This document shows positions 61,400-64,000 of a stretch of DNA of 64,000 bases, piece after piece. Each line of letters opens with the position of its first letter. The stretch's first letter is position 1. The position numbers were made by a program, and so were the translations under genes. The notes under the pieces are model-generated. The model did no database searches. It saw only the letters and a list, made by a program, of their open reading frames with translations, and was not told the origin of the DNA. Origin of the DNA: Steroidobacteraceae bacterium (lineage in GTDB: Bacteria; Pseudomonadota; Gammaproteobacteria; Steroidobacterales; Steroidobacteraceae); NCBI GenBank assembly GCA_041395505.1, contig JAWLAG010000001.1, positions 1,612,001 to 1,676,000 of the forward strand, in the 5' to 3' direction.

Positions 61400-64000
61400 A
61401 TGTCCACGACGTCTCCAGACGATCCAGCCGATTTCGCGGCCTCCGACGTGTTGGCGCCGGAGAACTGGCCGGTGCGCCGCCACAGTGCGGGCGCCATCGG
61501 GCTCGATGCACGCGGCACCAAGCTGATCGTCGACCTGCAGAATCTCGAGGCGTCGAAGCGCGATAGCGTTCTTGCCGGTTGCGTCGAGGATTTGCTCGAG
61601 ACGAGCGGCTGCGACGCCTGCTGCATCGCCTTGCTCGACCCGGAGGCTGCGGTGCTGGCGACGCTCCATACCGCGCGCAACGGACTCAATCCCTGTGATC
61701 CGGATGAATTGCAGGGCCAGGAGTATGCGCTGCTGCCCTGGTTGAAGCAGCGCAGTGAGCACCTGCGCCTGTCCGAATTCCTCGACACGAGCACGCCGCG
61801 GCGCGAGCAACTCACCGACGCCCGACGTCTCGCCGCCGCGCGCATCGCGGCTGCATTGTTCGTTACCGTGCAGGTGCAGGGTCGGCCGGCAGCGTTGATC
61901 GGGCTGTGCGAGTCACTGCCAAAGGGATCCTTCAGCGTGCATCGTCGGCTGCTGCTTAAGCTTGCGGGTGCATCGCTCGGTGCCGGCCTGGCAAGACTTG
62001 CGCTCGAAACGAGGTTGCAGCGGGTGGAAGAGCGCGAGTTGCTCGCCCAGGCGGCTGCCAACGACGGGCTCTGGGACTTTGACGTTGAATTGAACCGTAC
62101 GTTTTTTTCACCGCGCTGGAAGCAGATGCTCGGCTATGACGAGTCGGAGAGCGCATCGCTCGACTGGCGTGGACTCGTGCATCCTGACGACATCGGTCGC
62201 GTTCAGTCCGGTATCCGCGAGCACATCGCCGGCGAATCGCCAATGTTCGACAGCGTACATCGCATGAGGCATCGCAATGGCGAATGGCGCTGGGTCGCGA
62301 GCCGGGCAAAAGCGCGCCTCGACGAGCATGGCCGGTTGCTGCGCCTGGTGGGCGTCGAACTCGATATAACGGAACGGCGCATCTACGAGGAAGCGCTGTT
62401 TCGCGAAAAGGAGAGTGCGCAGATCACTCTGCAGTCGATCGGCGACGGCGTCATCACCACCGACGCTCATTCCGTGATCGACTACGTGAATCCGGTGGCC
62501 GAGCAACTGACCGGCTGGCGCCTCGAGGACGCAATGGGCCGGCCCGTCGACGAGGTGTTTCGAGCTTTTCACGAAGAGACCTGCGAGCCGCTGGAAAATC
62601 CACTGACGACGTCGATCCGACGCAGTCGACCCGCCAAGTCCGTGCGACCGATGCTACTCATCCGTCGCGACGGCAACGAGCTTTACGTTGAGAGCACCGC
62701 GGCGCCGATTCGCGATGGCGCCGGTCAGGTCGCAGGCGGCGTGCTCGTCTTCCACGACGTCAGCGAATCGCGCGAATTGAATCGCCGGTTGTCCTATCAC
62801 GCCAGCCACGATCTGCTCACAGGGCTCGTCAATCGGCGTGAGTTCGAGAATCGCCTGGAGCGCGCGCTGAAGAGCGCCCGCGCGCGCGAGTCATCCTACG
62901 CCCTGTGCTATATCGATATCGATCAGTTCAAGATCGTCAACGACAGCTGCGGACACAGCGCGGGCGACAGTCTGCTCGGGCAGGTTGGCGCCTTGTTGAA
63001 GGCCAAGGTGCGGTGGCGCGACACGCTTGCACGCCTCGGCGGAGATGAATTCGGCGTGCTGCTCGAGAGCTGTTCACTCGATGAGGCCATGCGCACCGCA
63101 GAGAACCTGCGCGAGGCGGTTCGCAATTTCCGCTTCACCTGGGAAGATCGCGTGTTCAGGCTGGGCGCGAGCATCGGCGTGGTACCGATCACCGCAGACA
63201 ACGAGGACGTGGCGTCAATCGTTTCGGCCGCCGACAGTGCCTGTGCCGCGGCCAAGGAAGCCGGACGCAATCGGGTGCACAGCTTTGCCGAGAATGACAT
63301 CGAGTTGATGCGCAGACGCCGTGAGATGCAATGGGCTGCGCGTATCAATACCGCGCTCGAGGAGGGCCGGTTCGAGCTGTTCCGCATGCCGATCCAGCCG
63401 CTTCAGGGTCCGGCCGTGGGCTTGCACTATGAGCTGTTGCTGCGCATGCGCGACGAAAACGGTCGCATCATCGCACCTGACAATTTCATCGCTGCGGCGG
63501 AGCGTTATGGCATCACGCCCAATATCGACCGCTGGGTCATTGAAAATGCCTTGCGCTGGCTGGTCTCGGAGGCGGATGAGCGCGAAAAGCTTGCGATGTG
63601 CTCGATCAACCTGTCCGGGCAGAGCCTGGGCGACGACAAGTTTCTGCCATTTGTCATCGAGCAATTCCGCCGCAGTGGAATCGATGCCAACAAGATCTGT
63701 TTCGAGATCACGGAAACGGCTGCGGTGGCGAGCTTCTCGCAGGCCAACCGCTTCATCCAGGCGCTCAAGGAGCTCGGCTGCCGCTTTGCGCTCGATGATT
63801 TCGGTACGGGTCTTTCCTCGTTCGGCTATCTAAAGCACTTCCCGGTCGATTTCCTCAAGATCGACGGCAGTTTCGTGCGCGAGATCCTGCACGACCCGAT
63901 CGACCGCGAAATGGTCCGTTCGATCAACGAAATCGGTCATCTTACCGGCAAGCAGACGATCGCCGAATTTGCCGAGAACGCCGAGATCATACAGATGCTC
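61400..64000 (+). CDS. PAS-PAS-GGDEF-EAL c-di-GMP signalling protein (3' truncated)
   Basis: The frame is open from ATG 61400 (AAGGA site 5 bases upstream) to the window end, 867 codons, no stop. Residues about 40-200 look like a GAF sensor; PAS domains lie at about 214-330 (LWDFDVELNRTFFSPRWK) and 340-460 (VITTDAHSVIDYVNPVAEQLTGW). The GGDEF motif is intact at 547-551 with an RxxD inhibitory site (RWRD) five residues before. The EAL domain starts near 650 with YELLLRM, SINLSGQSL, CFEITET, LDDFGTG, LKIDG and IAEFAEN, so catalytic residues appear kept. It may both make and break c-di-GMP. Confidence 0.92.
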   Translation, partial: MSTTSPDDPADFAASDVLAPENWPVRRHSAGAIGLDARGTKLIVDLQNLEASKRDSVLAGCVEDLLETSGCDACCIALLDPEAAVLATLHTARNGLNPCDPDELQGQEYALLPWLKQRSEHLRLSEFLDTSTPRREQLTDARRLAAARIAAALFVTVQVQGRPAALIGLCESLPKGSFSVHRRLLLKLAGASLGAGLARLALETRLQRVEERELLAQAAANDGLWDFDVELNRTFFSPRWKQMLGYDESESASLDWRGLVHPDDIGRVQSGIREHIAGESPMFDSVHRMRHRNGEWRWVASRAKARLDEHGRLLRLVGVELDITERRIYEEALFREKESAQITLQSIGDGVITTDAHSVIDYVNPVAEQLTGWRLEDAMGRPVDEVFRAFHEETCEPLENPLTTSIRRSRPAKSVRPMLLIRRDGNELYVESTAAPIRDGAGQVAGGVLVFHDVSESRELNRRLSYHASHDLLTGLVNRREFENRLERALKSARARESSYALCYIDIDQFKIVNDSCGHSAGDSLLGQVGALLKAKVRWRDTLARLGGDEFGVLLESCSLDEAMRTAENLREAVRNFRFTWEDRVFRLGASIGVVPITADNEDVASIVSAADSACAAAKEAGRNRVHSFAENDIELMRRRREMQWAARINTALEEGRFELFRMPIQPLQGPAVGLHYELLLRMRDENGRIIAPDNFIAAAERYGITPNIDRWVIENALRWLVSEADEREKLAMCSINLSGQSLGDDKFLPFVIEQFRRSGIDANKICFEITETAAVASFSQANRFIQALKELGCRFALDDFGTGLSSFGYLKHFPVDFLKIDGSFVREILHDPIDREMVRSINEIGHLTGKQTIAEFAENAEIIQML

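Noticed and set aside
1..64000. CRISPR arrays, insertion sequences, prophage or integrase genes
   Set aside because: I looked for direct repeats with regular spacing, terminal inverted repeats and transposase or integrase motifs and saw none.

Overview
The window reads as a chromosomal segment of a high-GC gammaproteobacterium with an LPS outer membrane. The core gene order (rpoE-rseA-rseB, lepA-lepB-rnc-era-recO-pdxJ-acpS, the lolC/E/D set, exbB-exbD-msbA-lpxK-kdsB, rplU-rpmA-obgE, murJ-ribF-ileS-lspA-ispH, a pilV/W/X/Y1 cluster) resembles Xanthomonadales/Nevskiales/Steroidobacterales-type genomes. That placement is inference from gene order and protein style; no 16S gene is present. Coding density is very high, many starts are TTG or GTG, and many neighbours share 4-base stop/start overlaps. 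I see no insertion sequence, prophage, CRISPR array or clear rho-independent terminator, and no gene-free stretch longer than 300 bases.

Layout. 1-2.3 kb: end of an ECF sigma factor (RpoE type), its anti-sigma factor RseA and periplasmic RseB, then a glutaredoxin-like protein. 2.4-13.3 kb: lepA, lepB, a DUF4845 membrane protein, then a tightly coupled chain rnc-era-recO-pdxJ-acpS-exonuclease-rlmD, followed by nagZ coupled to a GGDEF protein whose catalytic motif is lost. 13.3-17.7 kb (minus strand): a small exported protein, mfd and a CsiV-like protein. 17.9-21.1 kb: lolC-lolE-lolD for lipoprotein release. 21.1-28.9 kb: DUF2062 protein, comEC with an apparently dead metallo-beta-lactamase domain, then exbB-exbD-msbA-lpxK-trm112-kdsB for lipid A/KDO synthesis and export. 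29-31.7 kb: a class III aminotransferase coupled to a PuuA-like glutamine synthetase homologue. 31.7-42.3 kb: tRNA-Pro, ispB, rplU-rpmA-obgE, a TfoX C-terminal-domain protein, rpsT, murJ, ribF, ileS, lspA, ispH.

42.3-49.6 kb (minus strand): a type IV pilus minor-pilin operon, two FimT/GspH-like pseudopilins, pilV, pilW, pilX, an unknown exported protein and pilY1. A divergent Fur/Irr-like regulator follows. 50.1-52.5 kb: tRNA-Thr, a long NfeD protease and its usual SPFH partner. 52.6-61.2 kb: the accessory part of the window, with an SDR dehydrogenase, an LpxL-like acyltransferase, a fatty acyl-AMP ligase fused to an acyl carrier domain, a cytochrome P450, a DUF374 acyltransferase, an ArnC/DPM-like GT2, a LAB_N membrane protein and an ArnT-like GT39. 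61.4-64 kb: a GAF/PAS-PAS-GGDEF-EAL signalling protein cut by the window end.

The strongest candidate for something undescribed is the 53.3-61.2 kb locus. A carrier-bound fatty acid is apparently activated by the ligase and may be oxidised by the co-translated P450, next to two acyltransferases and a three-gene glycosylation cassette. Together these could build or decorate an outer-membrane glycolipid. The families are clear from sequence; the joint pathway is a hypothesis.
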